A DNA stretch of 64,000 nt from Io17-Chloro-G2 sp963663135 (lineage in GTDB: Bacteria > Chloroflexota > Dehalococcoidia > Lucifugimonadales > UBA3495). A program made the position numbers and the translations under genes. Location of the stretch: the NCBI GenBank assembly GCA_963663135.2, contig CAXXRM010000002.1, positions 496,001 to 560,000 of the forward strand, written 5' to 3'. A model generated the notes under the pieces. It saw nothing but the letters and a program-made list of their open reading frames with translations, was not told the origin of the DNA and did no database searches. This document shows positions 18,956-27,737 of the stretch, piece after piece. Every line of letters starts with the position of its first letter. Position 1 is the stretch's first letter.

Positions 18956-19555
18956 GCCGCCAGGCCAAACTCATTCTGATGTGAAGGGTGAATCCTGCGC
19001 CAAAAGCGGGGCTTGATCGCCTTTTATCCGGACCGCTCCCACCGCCCATCTTTCTCGCCGCAGCGGGAATCCAGAGCCCTTTTGACGAGGAATCGTGCTT
19101 ACCCTCTCGCTGAATGTCCCGCTTCAGGTGTGCCCGTTTTCATAACCGTATTGGCGCAGGATGTGGCTCTGGATTCCCGCTGCGGCGAGAATGACGGCTA
19201 ACGGTGAAAATGCCCTCGTTGCCTACCATGCGTTGTGGAAATTCCCCTTTCGAACCGTTACGGACCGGCTCATTGATCCTGAAATCGAATGAATCCCCTT
19301 CCGACTGGCCCACCGAACCCGGAGATCAGCCCTGAAGAGAAGGCCGTCACCGGTGAAACGCCCATTTGTCGCGCGTATCCCCTGACCTGGGAAAGGGTGG
19401 TCCAGCGAAGCAACGCCGGCCCCCTCGCGGGGTAGGCAAATCAGATGTAATTGGCCTGGTTTGAAGAAACGTTCATAGCTATGAGTTCAAATTCATTGCA
19501 AGCACATTGAACCAACTGTCCATCAATATGCTATTGAAATACATAGACCTGCCGC
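18956..19555. other. 600-base intergenic region between aroC and the restriction-modification operon
   Basis: Apart from the inverted-repeat element at 19053-19190 I see no gene, RNA or clear terminator. Short frames lack any family features. The region separates convergent transcripts (aroC rightward, the R-M operon leftward) and marks one edge of the accessory segment. Confidence 0.5.
19053..19190. repeat. dispersed inverted-repeat element, copy 1
   Basis: Two perfect 26-base inverted arms (19053-19078 and 19165-19190) enclose 86 bases. The arm core CGCCGCAGCGGGAATCCAGA recurs at the copy near 48.05 kb, with a similar inner segment containing CATAACCGT followed by TTG. The similarity of the arms extends a few bases outward with mismatches. 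No open frame fits inside, so this is a MITE- or REP-like repeat rather than an insertion sequence. Confidence 0.8.
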
Positions 19556-22238
19556 CTACCCCGCCCCCAGCAGCTTCCCCACGCCTTCCTCCACCGCCTT
19601 CCCCTCGGCCGACGCCCGCAGCCACTTGCGCAGCTCCCGGCGGGCGATGGTGACCGTCAGCTTCGGACGGTCCTGCCGCAGCTGCTCCAGTTGCTTTGCC
19701 GCTCCGGCCGCCGCCGCTTCCCCGGCCGTGGATATAGCCAGGTGCAGCGGGTTGGAGGCGTCGAATCCGGGGATAGGCAGCTTCCATATTTGCTTGACCA
19801 GATCACGTGAGCCGAATTGGCCCTTGGCCATCAATGGCGTTGCCGCATCGTATAGCGCCTGACTATTGATTATGCCCAAAAGATAATTGGCTTCTTGAAT
19901 CTCCTTGCAAGCTACCCAATACAATGAATAGGCAACGATAGTGGAATCATCAGGGAGCAGAGCGGCTGTTGGTATCCCTGACTTGCTGTAGGCCACCCGA
20001 ACCGGCCTTTTGCTGGGGTCTTGTTGCCAGTTCAACTGGGCGGACAGTTTTCCGAAATAATCCAACTGTTGCGAAAGGCATAATTTGTTTGCTTCCGTTT
20101 TGTTTGTTTCCCACAAGTGATTGATTGTTTGCCAACGATCGCGCATCCGCCTTTCCAATCCCCCGATGCGGATTCCTCCTACACCATCCTCGCTAGTCGG
20201 AATCTCGGCGTCGTCCTTTCTCACTGGCAAGACCGCCTTCAGAGGCTGTAGCACCACGTATGGCACCAATGTCTCTCCCAAGTGGACGTCGAACACGTGC
20301 TTAATCTCGATGGACTGGCCAGTAATTGCAGTGAGGTCCAGGCTGCGCCACGGCTCCTTATCCTGCGCACCTTGTCTCGGGTTTACCGTGACGGTCTGAC
20401 CCGCTTGGATGATGGCAGGATTGCCAGTCTCTTCCACAAAGAAAAGACGGGTCGGGCGGATCGTTGCGCCTTCACGAGCATAGCTACCGTACTGAGAAGG
20501 GCTTACAGTGGAAGTATCGACCAAGGGAATTGTCACCCTCTGTATGTTGTCCGCCCCTGTCGCCCCCTGCCACTGCTCGATGTTTCCGGCCAGAGGACGC
20601 GCAGGGCTGTCCGCGTCGCAGCGTTGGGCAAAGATCACCGAGGATGGAACCGGGAAGAAAGTATTGGGCTCCAACTGCTCTAAGTCCCAGGCGACCTTAA
20701 GAGTGAAGTCCACTAACAGCGAGATTCCGGCGCGGCGGGCGTTCCAGGCACCGGTTCGCCATTTCGCATATTGACCCGCCCGGAGGGCGCTGTGAGGCAT
20801 CACCATGCCAATCAACCCTCCATCCCTAAGGTAGAGGTCAGCGCAGCGGCTAAAGAACAATCCTGCCACATCTTGAACCGGAGCGTATTTGCCGCCAACC
20901 CAAATGCCATAAAAGTTTCGACTTTGGCGTTCTAATTCAACGCGCAGCGTACTAGTCGTATTGCTATATTTCAGCCACGGCGGGTTGCCGATAATCACAT
21001 CCACCTTGCGGCGGGCCAGGGTTACGGGGCGGACCAGGTTGCGGCTGTAGTAAGCCCAGATGTGGTCGCGGCCCTGGGTGTGAAGCTCTTGCAGTTTTTT
21101 CAGGGTCTCGGTGAGGGTCTGCCTTTCCTGCAGGTCGTTGACCTGGTGGTCGTCCAGGGCTACGAAGGGGTCTTCGCCGTGCTCGATGTATTCGGAGGCA
21201 TCGCCCATGAGGGCATCAAAATTGTCCGCCTGTTCCACCAGGGCCGCCGGGAAAACAAGCTCGGTATTCTGCTCGTCTTCCACCGCAATCCGCACCTCGT
21301 GGGCGGCGAACATGTTCCCCGGGTTAAACCGCAGCTGCAGGGAGTCGCCCAGGTACACCGGCACGGTGCCCGAGGCATCGTAGCCCGATTCTTTGACTGC
21401 CAGGATCGCCGGCTTGGCGGCCAGGGCCCACGCCGAGCGGGCCAGGTGCACCGCCACCGGGTGGACGTCAATGCCGGTCACCGCCGCGCGCAGCCGGTCC
21501 AACACCTGTTTAGGGTGGAGGCCGCTTTGCTTTGCCGCGTCAAAGAAATGGGCGACCGCCTCGGCGATGAAAGTCCCGGAGCCGCAGGCGGGGTCCAGCA
21601 CGTGCTGGTTGAGGCGGTCTTCAACCAGCTCCTTGACCATTGTCCGCGCCAGCCAATCGGGAGTGTAGTACTCCCCCAGTTGGCGCCGTTCCTCCGGTGG
21701 AATCACCGTCTCGTACAGGATGGCGGCCACGTCGGGCGGGGCTTCCGGCCAATCGAACCGGGCCACCCGGCGGGCCAGGGTTCGCAGGAAAGGGAGACCG
21801 CCGACCTCGGTGGGCCAGGGTGAAGAAGTCGGACTCGACCACTCCCTGCAGCCCGGTGTCGCTGTGGAACTGCCGCCCGTGAAGAAGGTCTGCCGGGTCG
21901 GTCTCGGCTTTCTGGTAAATGTCGATGCCGAAGGTCGCCTGCACCACCATCGCCACCACCGCGCTGAGGTAGGTGTGGCGAACAAACAGGTCGTCCAGTT
22001 CCTCGGGACTCCCGGCGATTTCGCCCAGGGCAGTGCGGAGCAGGTCGTGCCACAGCCGCCGCTTGATCCTGATGGTCTCGTAGGCGGCGCATTCCGAGTA
22101 GAGGGACTTGAGGGCGGCGATGTCCCGCTGGTAGGACAGGCTGGCGGTGCCGAAGTGAGCGGCGAGGCTGCCCCTGGCGGGTGTGACATTGACGTCGGAG
22201 ACCAGGGCCTTGTCTCTCAGCCATTCAAACAGCCCCAT
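19556..22238 (-). CDS. N6-adenine DNA methyltransferase of a restriction-modification system, frameshifted
   Basis: Large class I adenine methyltransferase of the Eco57I/type IIG kind. Motif I is LDPACGSGTFI and the catalytic motif IV is IGNPPWLKYS; a long target-recognition region follows. The natural N-terminus MGLFEWLRDKALVSD starts at ATG 22238 and reads to about 21820. Homologous sequence then continues in another frame (EVGGLPFLRTLARRVARFDW) to the stop at 19556. One extra base in a GGG run (21818-21820) explains this. The gene directly abuts the nuclease gene, separated only by a TAG in the same frame. Either the gene is broken or the base is a sequencing error. The target-recognition part (about 19.8-20.6 kb) is lower in GC. 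Confidence 0.8.
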
Positions 22239-22700
22239 CTACCCACCGGAGTTGTCAAGGGTGAAAGCGTAGGGATAAACCGTCCGGACCGGACCGGCGT
22301 TGGGCCAGCGCAGCAGCCAGTGCTTGCCGTCAGTCAGGATGCCCATCCGGACTCCCTTGCCCAGGGACTGGGATTGGAGCAGGTAGTCGTCCAATTGCTC
22401 GATGTACGAGGGGTTGGGGTTGTTGCCGCCGGTGGTGCCAACGCGGCGCTTCATCTCGACGAACGTGTCATGGGCCGTCAGGTCGACGGCGCGCCGGGAG
22501 GTGTCTGAAGGCGGGTTTTCCTCTTTGATGCCTTCCGCAGTAGCCAAACCGGTCAGGATAAGAAAATCCCGGACCGCGCTGGTGATGTTGGCTTCGGGCT
22601 CGTTGTTGTCGTGGCGGGCCAGGATGTTTTTCGCCAACGGGGGGTACTGCGGGTCGTTGGGATCAATATGCCGGCCAGTAGTGGGCTCTTGAGGCGTCAT
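22239..22700 (-). CDS. restriction endonuclease domain protein (PD-(D/E)XK type)
   Basis: This 153-residue protein carries AVDLTAHDTFVEMKRR at about 90-105, an Asp followed by E-x-K as in PD-(D/E)XK nucleases, then IEQLDDYLLQSQ and MGILTDGKHWLLRW. This layout is the N-terminal nuclease part of single-chain R-M enzymes. The stop TAG is followed at once, in the same reading frame, by the ATG of the methyltransferase, so the two may once have been one chain of about 1050 residues. Its start ATG overlaps the higA stop (TAATG), showing translational coupling. It would cut DNA lacking the cognate methylation. Confidence 0.7.
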   Translation of the reverse strand: MTPQEPTTGRHIDPNDPQYPPLAKNILARHDNNEPEANITSAVRDFLILTGLATAEGIKEENPPSDTSRRAVDLTAHDTFVEMKRRVGTTGGNNPNPSYIEQLDDYLLQSQSLGKGVRMGILTDGKHWLLRWPNAGPVRTVYPYAFTLDNSGG

Positions 22701-23782
22701 TATTCCTCAACCCAGGCGAATCTATCTTTGAGGGCCGTCAGCCTATTGTAAGGCGCCAGCTTTTCGTGGTGGAGACGCCCTACGACTATACCGGGGTGGA
22801 TCCCGGCATTCTTGGCGAATCGGCACACCGCCGGCTCCGTCCAATCCCGCTCCCGGATAAATTCATCCCAGTCCTTTTCATTGACCAGGAAATTGGCGGC
22901 GAACCTGTTGGCTTCGTCTTCCTCCGGCGTGCCGGAGGAGCCGATTTCGGTTACATCGACAAAGGACCTGGTTCCATGCAAGAGAATATGGCCGGCCTCG
23001 TGAAAAAAGGTGAACCAGAAAACATCGGCCCATTTCCACTTCAGGCTCAGTTGGATAAGTCTCTTATGGGGGCCCAACCGTCGGGCTGCGCCGTTTGCGC
23101 CGCTCTTGGGAAGCTCCTTCGTGAGGACAAAGGCAACCCCGGCGCCGGCGCAAAGTTCGATCATCCTGGGCAGGAACGCATCCGGGGTCTCCGTGGTCAT
23201 ATCCCTGATTTCGTCCATTGCTGCTCGGAAGCGGGCCTCGTCGTAGTCCGCTGTTGACATTTTATGGGCGTCTATCTCGCCCTTCTTGAGCCATACTCCC
23301 AAGGCATCTGGGGAATAATTGCCGCCACCGGTGATGCGAAAGGCGGCGGCGGTCTGGGACCAGGGTTCCTGCAAGGAGGCAACCCCGAGGAACTCCAATA
23401 GGGCCCGGACCTTGTCCTCAGGTTGCCTGAATGCGGGGATCCACCCGTGTTTAGCCATCTCCTTGACCGGGAACCTGGACAAGGCCGATGCCTCTTGCTG
23501 CAGACGCTTCCTTTCATCGTTTTTGGCCTTGGTCATACGGTAGACCGACTCCAAGTTGACCCACACCTGCGCCGGGATCCCCAGCACCTTTTCGAGTTCG
23601 AGGGCGGTTTCCGGGGTGATGGATTTCTTTGCCTTGATTATTTCATTGACGACTTGGGGCGGCCGCCCCATACGCATGGCAAGTTCCTTCTGAGTCATTG
23701 CCCTGGCTTCGATTTCCTCTTCCAAAACACTGCCGGGAGAAATGGGGAGGTCAGACCAGACTTGATTTTTGCTAATGGTCAT
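22700..23782 (-). CDS. higA: HigA-type antitoxin fused to an ImmA/IrrE metallopeptidase domain
   Basis: Residues about 10-75 form an XRE/HigA helix-turn-helix (SVLEEEIEARAMTQKELAMRMG...ITPETALELEKVLG). The C-terminal half is an ImmA/IrrE-like (DUF955) zinc peptidase with HEAGHILLH at about 262-270 and a downstream EEDEANRFAANFLV helix. HigA proteins neutralise HigB and repress their operon; the peptidase domain may remove a repressor on a signal. ATG 23782 is chosen, with AGGAGG at 23795-23800; a GTG nine bases earlier is too close to that site. It overlaps higB by 11 bases and the nuclease gene by the TAATG junction. Confidence 0.82.
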   Translation of the reverse strand: MTISKNQVWSDLPISPGSVLEEEIEARAMTQKELAMRMGRPPQVVNEIIKAKKSITPETALELEKVLGIPAQVWVNLESVYRMTKAKNDERKRLQQEASALSRFPVKEMAKHGWIPAFRQPEDKVRALLEFLGVASLQEPWSQTAAAFRITGGGNYSPDALGVWLKKGEIDAHKMSTADYDEARFRAAMDEIRDMTTETPDAFLPRMIELCAGAGVAFVLTKELPKSGANGAARRLGPHKRLIQLSLKWKWADVFWFTFFHEAGHILLHGTRSFVDVTEIGSSGTPEEDEANRFAANFLVNEKDWDEFIRERDWTEPAVCRFAKNAGIHPGIVVGRLHHEKLAPYNRLTALKDRFAWVEE

Positions 23783-24071
23783 AGTGATCACTTACCTCCT
23801 TCACGATTAGCTGGCTCGCTGCCTCGTCATGGGCCAAGATCAACCGCCACTTTCCCTGTATTGTTATGGCATAATCGCCCTGGCGGTTTCCAACCAATGG
23901 ATGGAGCTTCAGAGCAGCGTGCTTGAATAAGTCATCGAAGGTTGGGGTTGACTGAAGTACAGTAATCCGCTGGATGTATTTGTTGCCAACGGCGGGCCCC
24001 CACCTCCGCGATGCCTCGCGGGAACTCTGGTAGCAACGCTCCAGAACTCTTCCCCGGAATATCACTTCCAC
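23772..24071 (-). CDS. higB: HigB-type toxin (RelE-like mRNA interferase)
   Basis: This 99-residue protein has the HigB/killer-protein layout: FRGRVLERCYQSSREASRRWG at the N-terminus, LHPLVGNRQGDYAITIQGKWRLILAHDEA in the middle and IVKEVSDHYDH at the end. The family cuts mRNA on the ribosome, and the toxin-before-antitoxin order is typical of higBA. It starts at GTG 24071, directly after a strong promoter and palindrome. A second GTG two codons later is possible. It is the first gene of a four-gene leftward operon with higA, a nuclease and a methyltransferase. Confidence 0.83.
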   Translation of the reverse strand: MEVIFRGRVLERCYQSSREASRRWGPAVGNKYIQRITVLQSTPTFDDLFKHAALKLHPLVGNRQGDYAITIQGKWRLILAHDEAASQLIVKEVSDHYDH

Positions 24072-24073
24072 CC

Positions 24074-24120
24074 TTCACCCATTGGGTGAACATATTAATG
24101 CCCTTACGATTGCTTGTCAA
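24074..24120 (-). promoter_or_regulatory. strong promoter with overlapping palindromic operator for the higBA R-M operon
   Basis: On the minus strand a perfect TTGACA (24115-24120) and TAATAT (24093-24098) are exactly 17 bases apart. Transcription should start near 24086, inside a perfect palindrome TTCACCCA-T-TGGGTGAA (24074-24090). The palindrome ends two bases before the higB start codon. This is the expected arrangement for autorepression by HigA, with a leader of only about 15 bases. The role is inferred; the sequence pattern is clear. Confidence 0.75.
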
Positions 24121-24437
24121 TCGCTGGCCCGCGGAACCGGGCAACCGAAGGGCACGCTGCAAGGAACCGCCGTGTCGTTCCCTCGGCTGGATTCGCTAGG
24201 TCCCGGGCCTTTCCCAACCTTTCGAACCAGCTCGGTCACGCTGTTGGTACGCTTTGACTAGGGGTTCGACGACCCTGGAATCTGGTGAGGCCCAGGTTAC
24301 GTCCTAGTCGCACTTCCGCTTAAGATTCGACCGGGGGAGATTCAAGTAGAAATCGGGAGTCATTTCCAAGGCTTGTCCGAAGTAACGACAGGATCAAATG
24401 CAGGCCACTGTCATCCATGCAGGCCAGCCCCCGCCAC

Positions 24438-24467
24438 TTGGCCCCTGCCGTTGGAACCGCGTATAAT
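24438..24467 (+). promoter_or_regulatory. promoter candidate for the DUF1015 gene
   Basis: A perfect TATAAT (24462-24467) lies 18 bases after TTGGCC (24438-24443). Transcription would start near 24474, just at the AGGAGG ribosome binding site (24474-24479) of the following gene, giving a leader of under 20 bases. The -35 match is moderate. Confidence 0.5.
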
Positions 24468-24490
24468 CGCGGCAGGAGGCCGAACTGTTT

Positions 24491-25786
24491 ATGGTGAAAT
24501 TGCGCCCTTTCAGGGGTTGGAGATACAACCAGGAGGTGGTTGACGACCTGGCTTCGGTCATCTGCCCTCCTTACGACATAATTGACCGGGACTTGGAAGA
24601 ATCCCTGCGGCTCCGCAGCCCGTATAACGCCGTATTCCTGGAGGGAGCAGAGCGTCCGGACTGGAACGCCGCCGCCGCGGACCGGTACGCCCAGGCCGCA
24701 GACCTCTTCCAGGACTGGCGCCAGCGGGAAGTTTTGCGCCGGGACGCCCAGCCCACGTTTTACCTGATGGAGCACACCTACTCCTTTCAAGGCCGGGACC
24801 TGTCCCGGACCGGCCTGATTTGTTGCGTCGGGCTGGAAGACTACCAGACCCACAGCGTGCTGGCCCACGAGTTGACTCAGGAACCGGCCGTCCAGGACCG
24901 GGTGGCCCTGATGGATTCTTGCAACGCCAACTTCAGCCCCATCATGTCTCTATATCGTGACCCGTCGGGAGCACTGTCCCAGCTTTACCATCGGGCTATG
25001 GCCGAAGCTCAACCCATCTTTCGGATGCGCGACGATTCGGGCCACGGGATGGCCCTATGGTGTGTAACCGACAAGGCCGATCAGGACGCCATCACCGCAA
25101 AATTCGCAAACATCCCGGTATTCCTGGCCGATGGACACCATCGGTACGAGGCCGCGCTGCGTTTGAAAGGGCAACGCCACGCCTCGAACGCTTCCGTCCA
25201 GGACCAGGCCCAGGATTTTGTGATGATGACCCTGTTTGAATTCGACGACCCCGGCGTGTTGGTGTTGCCCTACCACCGGGTGGTCGGCGGCCTGAATGCA
25301 ACACAGCTGGACCAGATACGCTCTCGGCTGAACCGGATGTTTGATATCGAGGCAGTGGACTCCGGCTCCGAAGGGGTTGAAGACCTGCTGCAAACCATCG
25401 CCGGCGCCGCGGCGGAGCAAAAAACGGTGGGGGTGGCCGGTTTGGCGGAATCGGGTCTACACCTGCTGACCTTGAAACCGGACCAGGAATGGCAAAATTG
25501 GGGACCGTTGGCCGTGTCTGAGGGTTGGATTCTCGAAGAGCAGGTGCTGAAACCGGTGCTCGGGGAGTCTACCCCGCAGCACGTCGATTACATCCACGAC
25601 CACGACCTGGCCCTGGCACAAGTGGCGTCCGGAGAGCAACAACTGGCCCTATTGTTGAGGCCTTTTCCGATGGACGGGTTCGAATCGGTGGTGGGGGCCG
25701 GACACCTGTTGCCCCGGAAATCCACCTTCTTTTACCCCAAGCTGCCCACCGGCCTGGTAATCAACCAGTTGGACGGCCCTCTGTAA
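24491..25786 (+). CDS. DUF1015 family protein
   Basis: This 431-residue protein matches the DUF1015 family. It begins VKLRPFRGWRYN, then VICPPYDIID, SPYNAVFLE, a central LADGHHRYEAAL motif near 215-226, and a C-terminal DHDLALAQV...FPMDGFESVVGAGHLLPRKSTFFYPKLPTGLVI. The late segment MPRKSTYFYPK is typical of the family in many phyla. The molecular function is not established; occurrence near serine or amino acid metabolism genes is common. The start ATG 24491 follows an AGGAGG by 11 bases. It is convergent with a small coiled-coil gene. Confidence 0.9.
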   Translation: MVKLRPFRGWRYNQEVVDDLASVICPPYDIIDRDLEESLRLRSPYNAVFLEGAERPDWNAAAADRYAQAADLFQDWRQREVLRRDAQPTFYLMEHTYSFQGRDLSRTGLICCVGLEDYQTHSVLAHELTQEPAVQDRVALMDSCNANFSPIMSLYRDPSGALSQLYHRAMAEAQPIFRMRDDSGHGMALWCVTDKADQDAITAKFANIPVFLADGHHRYEAALRLKGQRHASNASVQDQAQDFVMMTLFEFDDPGVLVLPYHRVVGGLNATQLDQIRSRLNRMFDIEAVDSGSEGVEDLLQTIAGAAAEQKTVGVAGLAESGLHLLTLKPDQEWQNWGPLAVSEGWILEEQVLKPVLGESTPQHVDYIHDHDLALAQVASGEQQLALLLRPFPMDGFESVVGAGHLLPRKSTFFYPKLPTGLVINQLDGPL

Positions 25787-25802
25787 CTAAAACCAGCCGA
25801 GG

Positions 25803-26261
25803 TTAATCCTGGTTCTGGCGTTCTTCGTAGCGGGCGGTGATGGCCTGTTCCGCCCGCTTGCTGTGCTCGGCGATGAACGACTCCAGGCGGCGAATTTCGG
25901 CCTGGCTCTCCGAGTCTTCACCGGACACCCTCACTCGCTGCCGTAAAGCCTGCAACTGGTGGCGCTCCTCGTCCACCTGCTTGATCAACCCCAGGGCCTC
26001 CAGTTCCTCTTCCACTGCCCGCTTGAACTCTAACAAACGGCGCCGGGAGTCCACCACGTCGGCGAGTCTCTCCTCAATTTCGCCCATGGCGGACAGAGAG
26101 GCATCCAACCCGGTGTTCCCGTAGACCACCTGCCGAGGCAGGCGTCTCAACTGAGTGCGGAACTGGGATATCCTGGCATCCAGCTGGCGCTCCTTGTCCT
26201 GGATTTCCGCCAGGCTCATGCGCAGCGTCGCCAAGGTGGATTGTAGTTGGGAAAACGCCAA
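25803..26261 (-). CDS. small coiled-coil protein of unknown function
   Basis: This 152-residue protein is almost wholly helical, with heptad-like runs such as LRMSLAEIQDKERQLDARISQFRTQL cut by a short linker LPRQVVYGNTGLDA near 42-55, and then a second long charged helix. It lacks signal or membrane segments. Such proteins often serve as scaffolds or dimerisation partners, but nothing ties this one to a process. It sits 46 bases downstream of the aminotransferase gene on the same strand and may be co-transcribed with it. Confidence 0.65.
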   Translation of the reverse strand: MAFSQLQSTLATLRMSLAEIQDKERQLDARISQFRTQLRRLPRQVVYGNTGLDASLSAMGEIEERLADVVDSRRRLLEFKRAVEEELEALGLIKQVDEERHQLQALRQRVRVSGEDSESQAEIRRLESFIAEHSKRAEQAITARYEERQNQD

Positions 26262-26307
26262 TTTTACCGTTCCCTGCTGTTGATCCTCGCTTCTGCCGGG
26301 AGGGCGC

Positions 26308-27417
26308 CTAACCGACGGGGTATCCTACCCTCGGCAAGACGGATTTCAGGGCCGTGGCCACTCCTTCGATGTCCTCTTCGGAGACGTTGCCCAAGTGGCC
26401 GATCCGGAAAATGTCCTTGGTCAGCTTGCCCTGTCCGGTTGCCAGGACCACGTTTTCTTCACCGTGCAGAATTCCCATCAGCCGGTCCGGGTCGACCCCG
26501 GACGGCATCTTGACCGCGGTAACGGTGTTGGAGGCGTAGGCCTCATTTTCAGCAAGAAGTTCAAGGCCGAGGTCCTTCATGCAGTTCCGGGTGAAGCCGG
26601 CGACGCGGGCGTGCCGGTCATACACGCTTTCCAAACCCTCATCCAGGATGTTGTCCAGGGCTTTAGACAGGCCGTACATCGCTCCTACCGCCGGGGTGAA
26701 GGGTGTTTGACCCCGCTCCAGGTACTGGCGCGCCGCACTAAGGTCAAAGTAAAACCTGGGCAGGGTGGCGGTCTGTTGAGCCTCCCAGGCAGCGGGGCTC
26801 ATACTCACGAAGGACAGACCCGGCGGGATCATGAATCCCTTCTGGGAAGCAGTGCCGACAACGTCGCAGTCCCAACCGTCCACGGGCAAGGGAATGCAGC
26901 CCAGGCTGCTGACCGCATCTACCAGAAGCAGCTTATGGAATTCCCCTTTCACCACGTGGGCCATTTCTTCCAACGGGTGGGTGATTCCGGTGGAGGTCTC
27001 GTTGTGGGTAACCATGACCGCCTTGACAGCGGGGTCCTTCAACAACGCCCGGCGAATCGCGTCCGGGTCCACAGCGGCGCCCCATTCAAACTCCAACACG
27101 GTCAGGTCGACGCCATAGGCCCGGGCCAGATCGACAAACCGGTCGCCAAAGGACCCGGCCGTGGCTGCGATTACCCGGTCCCCGGGAGACAGGGTGTTCA
27201 CAATGGCCGCCTCCAGCGAACCGGTGCCGGATGCCGTGAGAATAAACAGGTCGCTTTGGGTCATGAACACCTGCTTTAGCTGGCTCGTGACCCGGTTGAT
27301 CAACTCGTGGAATTCGGGGCCCCGGTGATTGATCATGGGAGCTCCCATGGCCTCGACAATGTCTTCGGGCACGGGAGTGGGACCGGGGGTTCTGAGGTTT
27401 TGCCTGGGGATATTCAC
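26308..27417 (-). CDS. class V aminotransferase, alanine-glyoxylate/serine-pyruvate type
   Basis: This PLP enzyme transfers amino groups between alanine or serine and glyoxylate or pyruvate. It shows LRTPGPTPVPEDIVEAMGAPMINHRGPEFHEL at the N-terminus, GTGSLEAAIVN (phosphate contact), THNETSTGI, LLVDAVSSLGCIPLPVDGWDCDV with the Asp contacting PLP nitrogen, and TASQKGFMIPPGLSF with the Schiff-base Lys. The open frame extends upstream, but GTG 27417 lies eight bases after GGAGG and matches the family N-terminus, giving 369 residues. In this family a close relative is the hydrogenase or photorespiratory serine-glyoxylate enzyme, so the exact substrate pair is open. Confidence 0.87.
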   Translation of the reverse strand: MNIPRQNLRTPGPTPVPEDIVEAMGAPMINHRGPEFHELINRVTSQLKQVFMTQSDLFILTASGTGSLEAAIVNTLSPGDRVIAATAGSFGDRFVDLARAYGVDLTVLEFEWGAAVDPDAIRRALLKDPAVKAVMVTHNETSTGITHPLEEMAHVVKGEFHKLLLVDAVSSLGCIPLPVDGWDCDVVGTASQKGFMIPPGLSFVSMSPAAWEAQQTATLPRFYFDLSAARQYLERGQTPFTPAVGAMYGLSKALDNILDEGLESVYDRHARVAGFTRNCMKDLGLELLAENEAYASNTVTAVKMPSGVDPDRLMGILHGEENVVLATGQGKLTKDIFRIGHLGNVSEEDIEGVATALKSVLPRVGYPVG

Positions 27418-27737
27418 GTAGTTAGCCTCCGCTGCGTCGGGCAATTTCCTGCCGCATAATTGGTCGCAAGGAAGGGGCATTTAGCCATGACGCTACCCCA
27501 GACCCGCAGCGAGAGCAGATTATACCAAATGAAATACCCAAGCGCATTTGCGGCGGCGGCCACGTTTGCGGCACTGGGCCAGAATAAGCATACCCGCGGC
27601 ATCACTTTTTGGCGCGGGTATAATCTTGATTGCTTTTCCCAAGTAGTAGAACGCAATCGGGCTGACGGCACGGACGTCAAGACCGGCTACCGCCTTTGGC
27701 CTGTTGCTCCAGGCGACACAATTGTAAAGGAACAAGA
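27418..27737. other. divergent intergenic region between the aminotransferase and pgi genes
   Basis: This 320-base region carries a leftward extended -10 promoter (27519-27527) and a rightward TATAAT (27619-27624) lacking a clear -35 box. No gene or RNA is evident. Confidence 0.5.
27519..27527 (-). promoter_or_regulatory. extended -10 promoter for the aminotransferase gene
   Basis: The minus strand reads TGG-TATAAT (27519-27527), a consensus TGnTATAAT extended -10 element, which can work without a strong -35 box. Transcription toward the aminotransferase would give a leader of about 95 bases. Confidence 0.45.

Larger units (their letters stand above)
24072..24490. other. divergent intergenic region between higB and the DUF1015 gene
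   Basis: It contains the leftward higBA promoter/operator (24074-24120) and a rightward promoter candidate (24438-24467). The middle 300 bases show no gene. A TTCGA-containing stretch near 24263 recalls a tRNA T-loop but no cloverleaf can be drawn around it. Confidence 0.5.

Noticed and set aside
21840..22189. N-terminal part of the methyltransferase in its downstream frame
   Set aside because: That stretch is Pro/Ser/Thr-rich nonsense; the other frame encodes the real helical N-terminus, showing a frameshift.
24240..24300. TTCGA-containing stretch resembling a tRNA T-arm
   Set aside because: No acceptor, D or anticodon stems can be paired around it.
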